Origin: Ceratopteris richardii | Lineage: Eukaryota; Streptophyta; Polypodiopsida; Polypodiales; Pteridaceae | Assembly: GCA_020310875.1 (NCBI GenBank) | Contig: CM035423.1 | Span: forward strand, 134,687,696-134,751,695 | Reading direction: 5' to 3' | Length of the DNA: 64,000 bases | In this document: piece by piece, positions 21,417 to 32,036 of the stretch | Layout: each line of letters begins with the position of its first letter | How positions within the stretch are numbered: the first letter of the stretch is position 1 | The notes under the pieces: generated by a model | The model's input: only the letters and a program-made list of their open reading frames with translations | Told to the model about the DNA's origin: nothing | Database searches by the model: none | Position numbers and translations under genes: made by a program

Positions 21417-24275
21417 ATTTTTTTTTAATATAAAGGAAGTTCGGCATTAGCCTACTCTTCCGGACTTGAATTAAATAAAGAAAAGTACAAGAGAAGGGGA
21501 GTAGTGCCCACGGGACCCCCCAAATCCCACAAAGTAGGGGAAGCTTTTACAGAGCTTAGATGACATTACAAAGAAGGTTAATTACCCTCTCATCACCCTC
21601 ATGTGGGGCCCACTTGGGTTTAAGCTTGTTATCGATCAAAAGGAGTACTTGATGATGCCTAAAGGGGGGGGATTTTTTACTGTTGACAATCCTTTTGCCA
21701 AGGAGGAACATCGATTTCTCAATTGACCACTCCTTGGGGGAGTCACCGAAGTTGAAAGCACATCTTTCCTGCCAGATTTTCCATAGGACCTCCCCTCTGA
21801 TGGCATTCCAGAGAGTCGCGGAGCAGCCGATCGCTTCTCCCAGCAGGGCTTGCTGCCAACTGAGACGTTTTTGAAGTCTAATTCTCTTTCCAACCACCTG
21901 CCAGAGTCTGTTGGAGTTGGGGCAGGTAAAGAAGATGTGTGAAACATCTTCGATAGACCGGTAGCAGCGTTTGCACCAGGGAGGGATCCCACAAATTTTG
22001 CTAGCCTTAAGGTTGGTCCAGATTCCATGATGAAGAATTTGCCATAAGAGGACAGACTTTTTGATTTCTATGAGGGGGTGCGAGATAGCCATGAACTTCA
22101 TGTCCCACCGAAGCCGCGTCCATGACAGGCACCACTTTTTGTTGAGGTTAACCTGATAGTCGATCGTTTCTTTGATGTTCGGGATTTTTGATAGGCTATT
22201 CCCATTGTGCCATTTGAGACGAAGCGAGCTCGACATGTCGTGTCCCATGAGAAGGCGAACTTTGTGTCGGTCCCAGGTGAGACATCTGCTTTGCAAAGTG
22301 TTCCATTCTTCATGCGAAATGTTGATGCTAGGGTCAATATCCTCAAAGTTGATCCAGCGGTTGGTGTCTTGTTTCCAGAGATGTTTCCATTTTTTGAAGC
22401 CTTTGTTCCATAGCTTCTTGGCATTTTGAATGTTCCAAGATTCCACACTCCAGATGCCATGGATTGGAAACCAGATAGAGTCGTTTTGTCTGATACCGGC
22501 AGCCCACTTCCAGTCTTCACTTATTCTTGTGAAGCTTTTGACTTTATTCCAACTCTTCCAAAGGGAGCACACCAGATTAGAGCCTTTCGGGAAGACGGGG
22601 ATCGGGGAAAACAGCAAGGTCAAGATGTCAAGATTCTTCCAATTTGGGAAACCCATGAGCGCCAACTCATTCTTGTTTCTGAAGATCAACTTGGCCCACG
22701 AGGCCTCCCCGTTGCACCAAGCCTTAATCATCCATTTGGCCGACAGTTTGTTAGCCATGCACCCAATGTCCAAGATACCAAGTCCCCCACTATCTCTATG
22801 GCTGGTGCAGATAGACCAATTGATTTTAGGCACCCCCCTCCTATTGTGGTCGCCCATCCAAAGGAAGTTTCTACAAATACTATCCAGTTTGGACAGATCT
22901 TGCTCTTTCGGTCTCCAACAAGAAAGGAAATAAATGGTAGATGATAAGAGGAACGTGTTGATAACCATAGCACGACCAGCAAGATTGATTTGCATACCTC
23001 TCCAATAGTTAAGCTTGTTTTCGAGTTTGGCAAGCACCCAGTTCCACCGTTGTTCCATAGAGACGCCAAACCCCAAGGGAATCCCAAGAAGCCAAAAAAT
23101 TTGGCCCTGCGGAAAGATTTGACAACCATGATCAATGAGAAGGTCGGGCTGTGACCCACCAATAGCTCTAAAGGCGGTCTTAGAGTGTTTGATTATGGAT
23201 CCAGAGTCTTCACAAAAAGTAGCAAGACACTTCCAGAACGCCTCCAGGCTGGTACTATCATTGTGAACAAAAGCGTTCATATCATCGGCAAAAAGTCTCA
23301 TGGTGATCTGACTGTGGTCATGCGGCAAACGAAGGCCTTTAATGTTACCAGCTTCCACCTGATGCTCCACCAGCCTGCTAAGCCCTTCCGTGGCAATGGC
23401 AAAGAGAAGGGGAGCCAATGGGCACCCTTGTCTGATAGATCTTCTAAGTTTGATCACCTTTGAAAGTTTTCCATTAATGTTAATTTGGGTCGATGCGTTT
23501 CCGAGAAGGGTCGCGATCATCTTGGTGAATTTCTGACTACATCCAAGATCTTGTAGCGACTGTAGAATATAGTCCCATTCTAGCCTGTCGTAGGCTTTAT
23601 CAAAGTCGATCTTGAGGAATACTACTTCTTGTTTAGACTCATTTGCAAATTCAAGACCTTCCCAGATATCTATAATGGTTTCCAAAATTGACCTGCCTTT
23701 GATGAAACCTTTTTGGTCCTCGCTTAACCACGCTCTCAAGTGGCAAGAGATCCTATTGGCAATGACTTTGGCGATGATCTTGTATCCTGTTTGGAGCATT
23801 GTAATGGGACGCCAATTCTCTATTCTGTTCTTTTCCCCTTTTTTGTGTACTAACTTGATAATGCCATTGTTGAGACAAGAAGGAAGCGCGCCAAACTTGA
23901 GTGCCTCTTGCCAAACCAAACTAAGAGGGGTGGCAACCACCAACTTGAAGGATTTAAAGAACTCATTAGTGAGCCCGTCGGGTCCCGGGCTTTTACCTGA
24001 AGGGAGGGCATCAATGACCTCAATGATTTCGGCTTTAGAGATAGAGGCATGAAGCAGAGAGTGAAGGTTGAGAGGTATCCTGTGGGGAGAAACCCTAGAT
24101 ATGGCTGCCATACTGTCCCTTCTATGGTGGGAGAGGGGGTTTGAGGTCCATAGGAGTCTCGTGAAGTGCCCTTCAATGATCCCAAAATTATCTTCTTCCG
24201 TATTGCATACATTGCCATTTGCGTCTAGCAATAAGGGGATCGATTCTCTGTTGTGTTTCCTTTTGACGATACGGC
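21417..24275 (-). mobile_element. LINE copy 1 (L1-type), 5' truncated, ORF2 C-terminal 900 codons open
   Basis: The copy is flanked by ACAATTATT (21,408-21,416 and 24,276-24,284) with the A tail at the left. The 5' truncation falls inside ORF2, after the endonuclease. The 3' UTR reads AGGCTAATGCCGAACTTCC then an A-rich end. Its closest relative is the LINE at 25.7-29.5 kb, and the two are about 90% alike in protein by eye. Confidence 0.9.
21556..24275 (-). CDS. LINE ORF2 remainder: reverse transcriptase and zf-RVT domain
   Basis: About 906 codons are open without a stop. The apparent start lies in the target duplication and is not a true start. The RT domain spans roughly residues 80-370: LPSGKSPGPDGLTNEFFK, ENWRPITMLQTGYKIIAKV, FLKIDFDKAYDRLEW, RQGCPLAPLLFAIATEGL and the catalytic LFADDMNAFVHN. 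The C-terminus has the plant LINE zf-RVT site (PPWCKRCYRSIEDVSHIFFTC). The protein copies LINE RNA into DNA at a nicked target. It lacks the endonuclease, so this copy cannot act by itself. An intact frame over 2.7 kb implies recent insertion. Confidence 0.9.
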
Positions 24276-24330
24276 ACAATTATTGTATTGAATGTCTGCT
24301 GACTATAATTATGAATAAGTCCGTGTGTGG

Positions 24331-24568
24331 CTGGAGAGTCGGAGACACTTCCGTCACCTTCTTTTCGACTCTCGAGTCGACCGACCTCCATGACGTTTGA
24401 TACCGTACGCGCGACAGCAAATATTCATTGGTGCCCAGCGAAGACGATGGCGAATCTGCTCGAAACAACAAACAAGAATGAGAATGTGTGGCTGGAGACA
24501 CTTCCGTCAGCTTCGATTCGAGTCGAGGGACCTCCATAACATTCGTTGCCCTACACGTGACAGCTCAG
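24331..24568 (+). repeat. Direct repeat pair with ~154-bp period
   Basis: Copy 1 is 24,331-24,421 and copy 2 is 24,485-24,568. They share GTGTGGCTGGAGA, CACTTCCGTCA, CGAGTCGA, GACCTCCAT and an ACGYGYGACAGC end. The patch is richer in CpG than its surroundings. I see no coding domain. It may be promoter- or LTR-derived sequence of an unknown unit. Confidence 0.65.
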
Positions 24569-24623
24569 TGTTGTGTTGTTCTGCTATTATCACTCTCCTC
24601 GCACAAAACGCAAGGTGTATATC

Positions 24624-24629
<6 letters not shown>

Positions 24630-24692
<63 letters not shown>
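24630..24692. repeat. (CT)n followed by (CA)n microsatellite
   Basis: About 25 CT units are followed by CACACACACA. They lead into the degraded gypsy copy that begins with an ATGAACTCGAGTTAGACAAC stretch. Confidence 0.95.
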
Positions 24693-24693
24693 A

Positions 24694-25718
24694 GCGCATA
24701 TGCATGCACGTACGTACGCCGATGAACTCGAGTTAGACAACAAGTAATGTTTTAACTTTCTTAATGGTGTAGACCATGCTTACTCCTTCTTTTTCTTTGG
24801 TCATCGTGTAGTTACTTTCTCCACTATTTAGTTTCCGACTTGCACAAGCTACATTGAAGTGCATTTTACATCCTATATCATGGTTGCAAGCATCCACATA
24901 TACACATAGACCATGCTTACTCCTTTTTTTTGTAGTTACTTTCTCCACCATTTAGTTTCCTCCACTTGTAGTTTCCCACTTGTCATCTTGTAGTTACTTT
25001 CTCCACTATTTAGTTTCCTCCACTATGTAGTTTCCGACTTGCACAAGCTACACTGAAGTGCATTTTTCTATCATCTGCATGTTGTGCTAAAGTACATCCT
25101 ATATCATAATTGGGAGCATCCACATGTTGTGCATAAAAAAACTTATTTTAATCAGCCACTTTTAAAATTGGAGCTGGCATCAAGCGTTTTATAAACTCCT
25201 ACAAGGCTTCCTCACAATTCCCACTCTGCTCAAAATGGTTGAGTGCATAAAGTGATCTTACGTTTATGGCATACATAAATGTAAAACATCAATAGTATCC
25301 ACAATGTTCAATTAAAACTTGAACCTCATTAGCATTATTTTAAGCTTCGCAATGACAGCTTTGATCCTTTTTTATCGGTGGAAATTCCATGCTTTGAAAT
25401 AATGTGTCCAAGGATTTTTCGTGGTTGGATGATGCATACTTTAAAATGTAGTATTTATCAAAGATGCACATGAGTTCTCGAATAAGGTAACATCTAAATT
25501 TTGAGTGAGCATAGAGTTCATCAACATATACCTCTAAATATTCTTGCAAAAAAATCATTAAATACATGGAACTTTAGTCTCTCAAGGATGGTGGCTGTGT
25601 TAGTGACCCCGAATGGCATCATCTTGAATGCAGAAGCACCTCCTTCCATAGTGAGAGCCATTTTGTGTTGTTCTTCACACTCAAAGTTTCCCTTTTTCTT
25701 GGGCACCATGACTAGTGT
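24694..25718 (-). mobile_element. Degraded Ty3/gypsy fossil, copy 1
   Basis: Minus-strand RT remnants lie at about 25,340-25,709: ASAFKMMPFGVTNTATILE corresponds to the gypsy MPFGLTNAPATFQ block, and YLEVYVDELYAHSKF to the catalytic YLDD block. The left part (24,694-25,260) is shared with 32,036-32,700. It also holds local reiterations of GTAGTTACTTTCTCCACYAT at about 24,810, 24,935 and 24,985. It is an old, heavily broken fragment. The long LINE at 25.72 kb is inserted against its RT region. Confidence 0.7.
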
Positions 25719-25719
25719 T

Positions 25720-28700
25720 AATATAAAGGAAGTTCGGCAATAGCCTACTCTCCCGGACTTGAATTAAATTAAGAAACAAAGGTACAATAGAAGGGGACTA
25801 GTGCCCACGGGACCCCCCAAATCCCACAAAGCAGGGGAAGCTTGGTTGATTCCTAGGTTGCATTACAAAGAAGGTTGATCACCCTCTCATCGCCCTCATG
25901 CGGGACCCACTTGGGTTTGAGCTTGTTGTTGATCAAAAGGAGGACTTGATGATGCCTGAAGGGGGGGGATTTCTTACTGTTGACAATCCTTTTGCCAAGG
26001 AGGAATAGAGATTTTTCAATCGACCACTCCCTAGGGGAGTCGCCGAAGTTGAGAGCACACCGCTCCCGCCAAATTTTCCACAGGACTTCCCCTCTGATTG
26101 CGTTCCAGAGAGCCGCAGAGCACCCAATCGCTTCACCCAAAAGGACTTGTTTCCAACTAAGCTGTTTCTGAACTCTGATTTTCAGTCCAACCATTTGCCA
26201 GATTCTGTAGGAGTTGGGGCAAGTAAGGAAGATGTGTGGGACATCTTCGATTGCGCGGTGCCAGCGTTTGCACCACGGAGGGATCCCACAAATTTTGCTT
26301 GCCTTATGGTTAGTCCAAATTCCCCGATGGAGAATTTGCCATAAGAGGACCGACTTCTTAATCTCTATAAGTGGGTGCCAGATACCCATGAATTTCATGT
26401 CCCACCGAAGCCGCGTCCAAGACAGGCACCACTTCTTGTTGAGGCTGATCTGGAGGTCCGTCGTTTCATTGATGTTCGGGATTTTGAGTAGGCTGTTTCC
26501 ATTGTGCCATTTGAGACCACGCGCGTTCGGAGCGTCATGTCCCATGAGAAGGCGAGTTTTGTGACGATCCCAAGCGAGGCATCTGCTTTGCAAGGTGTTC
26601 CATTCTTCGTAGGAGATGTTTATGCGAGGGTCGATATCCTCGTAGTTGATCCAACTGTTGGTGTCATGTTTCCAGAGGTGTTTCCATTTTTTGAATCCTT
26701 TGTTCCATAACTTCTTGGCATTTTGAATGTTCCACGGCTCCACACTCCGGATGCCATGAATCGGAAACCAGATAGAGTCGTTTTGTCTGATACCGGCCGC
26801 CCACTTCCAGTCCTCACTAATTCTTGTGAAGCTTTTGACTTTATTCCAGCCCTTCCAAAGAGAGCATACGAGATTGGAGCCTTTCGGGAAGACAGGTATC
26901 GGGGAGAATAGCAGGGTCATGATGCCAAGGTTCTTCCAGTTCGGGGATCCCGTGAGGGCCAACTCATTTTTGTTTCTGAAGATCAGCTTGGCCCACGAGG
27001 CCTCCCTATTGCACCAAGCTTTAATCATCCATTTGGCTGCCAGTTTGTTAGCCATGCACCCAATGTCCAGGATGCCAAGCCCCCCGCTATCTCTAGGGCT
27101 GGTGCAGATGGCCCATTTGATTTTAGGCACCCCCCTTCTGTTATGATCACCCGTCCAAAGAAAGTTTCTGCAGATGCTATTCAGTTTGGACAGGCCTTGC
27201 TCATTCGGTCTCCAGCAAGAAAGGAAATAGATGGTAGACGAGAGGAGGAACGTGTTGATAACCATCGCCCGTCCAGCGAGATTGATTTGCATGCCTCTCC
27301 AGTAATTGAGCTTGTTTTCAAGTTTGGCCAGCACCCAGTTCCATCGCTGCTCCATAGAGACGCCAAACCCCAAGGGGATTCCGAGCAGCCGAAAGATTTG
27401 ACCCTGCGGAATGATTTGACAGCCATGATCAATGAGAAGGCCAGGTTGATGTCCCACAATGGCCCTAAAGGCGGTCTTATTGTGGTTGATTTTGGATCCA
27501 GAGGCCTCACAAAAGGTATCAAGACACCTCCAGAAAGTCTCCAGGCTGGTATTATCGTTGTGAACGAACGCGTTCATATCGTCGGCAAAAAGTCTCATGA
27601 TGATTTGACTGTGGTCGTGAGGTAGCTGGAGGCCTTTGATATTGCCAGCCTCCACATGATGAGCCACAAGTCTGCTCAGCCCTTCAGTGGCGATGGCAAA
27701 GAGAAGGGGGGCAAGAGGGCATCCTTGTCTAATAGATCTTTTAAGATGGATCGCCTTCGAAAGTTTGCCGTTAACGTTAATTTGGGTCGTTGCATTGCCG
27801 AGAAGGGTCGCGATCATCTTGGTGAATTTCTGACTACATCCGAGGTCTTGGAGCGACTGCAGAATATAGTCCCATTCTAGCCTGTCGTAGGCTTTGTCAA
27901 AGTCGATCTTGAGGAAGACCACGTCTTGATTAGACTCGTTTGCAAATTGAATACCTTCCCAAATATCCATAATGGTTTCCAGGATGGACCTGCCTTTGAT
28001 GAAACCTTTTTGGTCCTCACTAAGCCAAGATCTCAGGTGGCACGCAAGTCTGTTGGCAATGACTTTGGCGATGATCTTGTATCCTGTTTGGAGCATCGTA
28101 ATTGGCCGCCAGTTCTCGATTCTGTTTTTTTCCCCCTTCTTGTGAATCAGCTTGATAATTCCATTATTTATACAGGAAGGAAGAGCACCAAATGTTAGCG
28201 CTTCTTGCCAAACCATCCGAAGAGGGGTGGCAACCACCATCTTGAAGGATTTAAAAAACTCGTTAGTGAGTCCGTCGGGTCCCGGGCTTTTACCGAGAGG
28301 GAGGGCATCAATGACCTCAATGATTTCTGATTCAGAGATCGGGGCATGAAGCAGGGAGTAGAGGTTGGGTGGTATTCTCCGGGGGGAAACCCTAGAAATG
28401 GCAGCCATGCAGTCCCTTCTATGGTGGGAGAGGGGATTCGAGGTTCCCAAGAGTCTCGTGAAGTGCTCTTCGATGATGCCGACATTATCTTCTTCTGAGT
28501 TGCATACATTGCCATGAGTGTCTAGCAGTAGGGGAATCGTCTCTCTGTTGTGTTTCCTTTTAAGGATACTGCACATCTCTTTGGTGGGTTTGTCGGCTTT
28601 TCCGGCCCACCACTCCTTGAAGAAGATTTGCAAGTTTTTCCTTTGTATTTCTTCCTCGTATCTCAACGCTGCTCTGATTTTTCGGAGACCTTTCTGGGCT

Positions 28701-29510
28701 TGGAGTTTTCCTTTGTTTACTTCCTCCTCGAGTCGCCAGAGTCTGTGGTAAAGCGCTTCCCTACGAGCCCGCCGCACCGTCTCGAGCATCTTCTTAGTTC
28801 TGATCATGATCTTGCGAGACTTGTCGACCGCACTTCTCCAGCACTTGGCTGGGGCCAAGCCAGAGGCGAATGCCACCTTCCACGCATCGGCAATCTCTTG
28901 ATGGACGGAGGGGAGAGAGAAGGTGGAAGCGTTGGCATGGAACCACGGAGCCTTGTGGGTCCTGTTGGAAGGTTGAAAAGTGATAACGATCGGGTAGTGA
29001 TCAGAGATGGTGAGGTCAGTACGTTGCGTGATGGAAGGGTGGCCCCACAGATGAGTAAAGCTCTGAGAGATGTAGCATCTATCAAGTCTAGCCTTCCTCA
29101 GATCCTCGCCCGCTTGGAGATTTGACCAGGAAAAGCCATTCGAGTCTTTGAATTCGACCAGATCCAAGTGGAGTTTGGTCATGTCCCACGTTTCTTTCTC
29201 CCGACTGTCGATGACCCTGCCCTTGCCCATCCATCTGTCCATAGGGTCCTCCACCATGTTGAAGTCTCCACATATAAGCACGTTGTGGGGAAGCGAGTCA
29301 AGAGAAGTCCAAGTGTTCAGCCTCTCCAAATCCCCGTTGGGGGCGTACAAAGAAACCATAGTAACACAGAGGGGAGCACCGAAAGAGGCCGCAATCCAGC
29401 GATGATTTACATCTTCAATGGAGTTCTCAAGCTTTTCAAGCCAGGGTTGTTTAACACCGATAGCCGTTCCACCGGACCCCCGCTGGTGCTTTGTTGGAAC
29501 CTGTTTTGTG
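25720..29510 (-). mobile_element. LINE copy 2 (L1-type), nearly complete ORF2
   Basis: This is the same family as 21,417-24,275. Its 3' end (GCCGAACTTCCTTTATATTAA) lies at the left, without a long A tail. The 5' end is truncated inside the endonuclease domain at about 29,500-29,520. I found no clear target duplication. The left neighbour is a gypsy RT fossil and the right neighbour is unclassified DNA. Confidence 0.9.
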
Positions 29511-29518
29511 TGACCTAT
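25853..29518 (-). CDS. LINE ORF2: partial endonuclease, reverse transcriptase, zf-RVT
   Basis: The frame is open for about 1,222 codons from 29,518 to the stop. The first methionine is at 29,359, but the similarity starts upstream (GSGGTAIGVKQPW, NHRWIAASFGAPL). The endonuclease C-terminal half is clear: VSLYAPNGDLERLNTW, VLICGDFNMVEDPMDRWMG, ARLDRCYIS and TISDHYPIVITF. The first ~60-70 residues, with the metal-binding Asn/Glu, are missing. RT follows with LPLGKSPGPDGLTNEFFK, FLKIDFDKAYDRLEW, RQGCPLAPLLFAIATEGL and LFADDMNAF. The C-terminus carries PPWCKRWHRAIEDVPHIFLTC, where a normally Cys position reads Trp. It is recently inserted and 5' dead. Confidence 0.92.
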   Translation of the reverse strand: MGHTKQVPTKHQRGSGGTAIGVKQPWLEKLENSIEDVNHRWIAASFGAPLCVTMVSLYAPNGDLERLNTWTSLDSLPHNVLICGDFNMVEDPMDRWMGKGRVIDSREKETWDMTKLHLDLVEFKDSNGFSWSNLQAGEDLRKARLDRCYISQSFTHLWGHPSITQRTDLTISDHYPIVITFQPSNRTHKAPWFHANASTFSLPSVHQEIADAWKVAFASGLAPAKCWRSAVDKSRKIMIRTKKMLETVRRARREALYHRLWRLEEEVNKGKLQAQKGLRKIRAALRYEEEIQRKNLQIFFKEWWAGKADKPTKEMCSILKRKHNRETIPLLLDTHGNVCNSEEDNVGIIEEHFTRLLGTSNPLSHHRRDCMAAISRVSPRRIPPNLYSLLHAPISESEIIEVIDALPLGKSPGPDGLTNEFFKSFKMVVATPLRMVWQEALTFGALPSCINNGIIKLIHKKGEKNRIENWRPITMLQTGYKIIAKVIANRLACHLRSWLSEDQKGFIKGRSILETIMDIWEGIQFANESNQDVVFLKIDFDKAYDRLEWDYILQSLQDLGCSQKFTKMIATLLGNATTQINVNGKLSKAIHLKRSIRQGCPLAPLLFAIATEGLSRLVAHHVEAGNIKGLQLPHDHSQIIMRLFADDMNAFVHNDNTSLETFWRCLDTFCEASGSKINHNKTAFRAIVGHQPGLLIDHGCQIIPQGQIFRLLGIPLGFGVSMEQRWNWVLAKLENKLNYWRGMQINLAGRAMVINTFLLSSTIYFLSCWRPNEQGLSKLNSICRNFLWTGDHNRRGVPKIKWAICTSPRDSGGLGILDIGCMANKLAAKWMIKAWCNREASWAKLIFRNKNELALTGSPNWKNLGIMTLLFSPIPVFPKGSNLVCSLWKGWNKVKSFTRISEDWKWAAGIRQNDSIWFPIHGIRSVEPWNIQNAKKLWNKGFKKWKHLWKHDTNSWINYEDIDPRINISYEEWNTLQSRCLAWDRHKTRLLMGHDAPNARGLKWHNGNSLLKIPNINETTDLQISLNKKWCLSWTRLRWDMKFMGIWHPLIEIKKSVLLWQILHRGIWTNHKASKICGIPPWCKRWHRAIEDVPHIFLTCPNSYRIWQMVGLKIRVQKQLSWKQVLLGEAIGCSAALWNAIRGEVLWKIWRERCALNFGDSPREWSIEKSLFLLGKRIVNSKKSPPFRHHQVLLLINNKLKPKWVPHEGDERVINLLCNAT

Positions 29519-29764
29519 TTAACAAATAAAACCAATCTCCGACAACTTATCGATTTCTGTTTTTTTTCTTTTAAATAGGGATCATTACATGTGTATGGTC
29601 ATTTTGCCATAGGCTTTCCTTCGTTTTCATGGGCATCCCTTTCTAGATCCATGCATTTTAGATCCTTATAATTTTCACCAATTTCTTGTGTGACAACTAC
29701 TTTCACTACAGGAGAATGGGGGCCATCGCGACACCCCATTTCAAAAAAAGAAAAAAAAAAAACC
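29511..29764. other. Unassigned stretch with a possible CACTA terminus
   Basis: The sequence CACTACAGGAGAATGGGGGC at 29,704 has a CACTA-like start, but no subterminal array or partner end is visible. It is followed by an A-rich run. Nothing else is recognised. Confidence 0.3.
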
Positions 29765-30240
29765 AAGAAGTGGCACACAAACATACATACATACATACAC
29801 ATCACACACATACATGCATATATACAGATGCATAGATACTCACATGCAAACATGCATGCATACACACACATGCATATGTACACACACATGCACATACATA
29901 CATATACATCACACATATGCATACATACAAACACGCATACATATACATGCATACATACATACACACGTGCACATACACATACATACACACATACATGCAC
30001 ACACATACACACACCACACACGCACATGCATGCATACAAACACACATGTATATATAGATACACACATACATGCACATACATAGACATCACACAAACATGA
30101 ATACATAAACACATCGAGACATACACATGCATATGACACACACACACACACACATACATGCATACACATTGCACACACATGCATATATCAAACACACATA
30201 TATACATACACATCACACATGCACACATATACGTACATAT
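29765..30240. repeat. CA/TACA/CATGCA microsatellite
   Basis: About 475 bp of interrupted CACA, TACA and ATGCA words. The long cysteine/valine- and histidine/threonine-rich ORFs on both strands are artefacts of this repeat. Confidence 0.95.
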
Positions 30241-30283
30241 AGATAGTGATTTCTAATTCACTTTGTTTTGTATGTACATATAG

Positions 30284-30396
30284 GATGGACGTTGCTAGAG
30301 AGCACAAGGCCAAATCGACTCTCATAAAGACTATTATGAGAGGAAATGTTCCACTTGATTTGTTAGGAACAATCATGCATGAATATGCAGGTATGC
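30284..30396 (+). other. Possible orphan exon, function unknown
   Basis: An ATG at 30,284 opens about 36 protein-like codons (MDVAREHKAKSTLIKTIMRG, then NVPLDLLGTIMHEYAG). They run up to a GCAG/GTATGC that could be a 5' splice site. I recognise no family. A chance reading is possible. Confidence 0.2.
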
Positions 30397-31690
30397 TAAC
30401 TGAGGAGTAAGATTACACAATACATATGCACTGCATTATAGGAACAAAAGGATTCTCTATTTTGTATGTCGAACGTGGGGCTGAATGAAATTGGGCAAAT
30501 CTTATGTGCAGTATGTTGCACACGAATGTTAATAGGATGTCTCAAACTCTAGCAACGAAGAATGAATGTGTTTCTGGGGCTAGCTGCCCTTTGCTTCATC
30601 TGCTACTTTGGAGTCTTGTGCACTTCCAACAGATTAACAAAGAGAAAGGTGTTGCATAGATCGAATCACCAATCCAACAACCATAATGTGCTCAAACAAC
30701 TACTACTTGTTCTTACCCTGATCTCGCTTACAACAACCAAGGATGAGGTTTCCAGCACAACAACCAAGGAAGATTTGTGAAGGCAAGAGCAAGAGCTTTT
30801 ATTGGTAGCATTCTTCTATTTTCCTGGGATTCAAACAACCATCTTATGTCATGAAAGGATGCACAAAATATGGTCAATGTTTAGGATGATTCCATTAGTC
30901 TACATATCCACAATCAAATCATCTACCATTACCACCATCTCTAACGACTTCCATGCATAAGTTTGTATTCCTGAAAATAGAAGACACTTCTCCCTCATCA
31001 CCTCTTTCTCAACCAACTCCACACACTCCATTGATAAAAACATTTCATCTTCTCCCATCCCTTCCATCTCACTTCGCGTAATGGAGAAGTACTCCTAACC
31101 AAAGTCTGCTGCCTCTTCTGATTTTGATGTACCCACCTCCATTGTAATCTTCTAGTACACCTCTAGTTCTCCCGCCTATTGATCCCTTACCAACTTCTTG
31201 CTTTTAGATCTCGTTCGACACCATGCCCAAATCCTCCTCCTCCACAAGCTCCTATATCGTTGGATGCACAAGATTCGGCTAACATATGACACCACCTCAT
31301 AGAATATTCTCAACATATCTAAACGTTGTAAGATGAGAATGTCAACAATATTTTTGCCCGTGTAGAAAATGTATTGTCCCTCTTTGTACAAGATCAGAAT
31401 TCAAAGAATCAAACGTTTAGCTCAAGAAATTTCTCTCACAGCTAAAAGAAGCTCCAATTGAATTAAACAAGTGGTCAGTGAACTTGATTAGGGAACTACA
31501 AGATCATGAGAAAATAGAGGCTCATCGGTAGTTCAATAATTTTATCAGAGTAGTAAAAGACTGACTCAGTCATGTGTCGTAGAGTAGTGGATTCAACATT
31601 TGGATGAAGTCTTTTACCTCAATTACTATATTCCATACACTTTGTATGATTTCAATGTTGATCATGATATTAATAAGTTTGGTTATCCAT
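30397..31690. other. Unassigned, no gene supported
   Basis: The plus strand shows short Q/N/T-rich and P-rich stretches between many stops (30,560-30,780 and about 31,200-31,260 with a PPPP run). This may be a worn retroelement gag, but no domain is secure. Confidence 0.35.
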
Positions 31691-31694
31691 CACT

Positions 31695-32036
31695 GTATTG
31701 ATCAGTTGACTAGTAAGTCACTCCTATCACTCTATGTGAGTATTTATACAATGATATATCATGATTACATGGAGTAAATCTGGTGACTAGGGAACTAAAA
31801 CAACGCTATATTTAGCTAGATGCTCCTAAAGTCACACTACCATTGCTCATGTACTGAAACTCCAACACATAGCACCATCCGATTTATACAATGATATATC
31901 ATGCTTACATAGAGTAAATTTATACTGAAACTCACGGTATTGATCAGTTGACTAGTAAGTCACTCTATGTGAGTATTTATACAATGATATATCATGCTTA
32001 CATAGAGTAAATTTGGTGACTAAGGAACTAAATTTA
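31695..32036 (+). repeat. Local duplications, ATATATCATG-containing unit
   Basis: TATTGATCAGTTGACTAGTA and the following AGTCACTC ... TTTATACAATGATATATCAT block occur at about 31,697-31,800 and 31,939-32,036. A partial third copy lies at 31,882-31,922. It is an imperfect tandem-type arrangement and contains no gene. Confidence 0.75.

Noticed and set aside
22098-29405. Many 60-190-codon ORFs opposite or alongside the two long LINEs
   Set aside because: They are shadow frames of the open ORF2 on the minus strand and show no motif of their own.
29599-30228. 209-codon cysteine/valine-rich ORF
   Set aside because: It is read through a CA/TACA repeat. The cysteines come from TGT words and not from a metal-binding protein.
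30562-30780. 72-codon ORF with a hydrophobic N-terminus (possible small membrane protein)
   Set aside because: No homologous motif, surrounded by stop-rich worn DNA, and the hydrophobic stretch alone is weak evidence.
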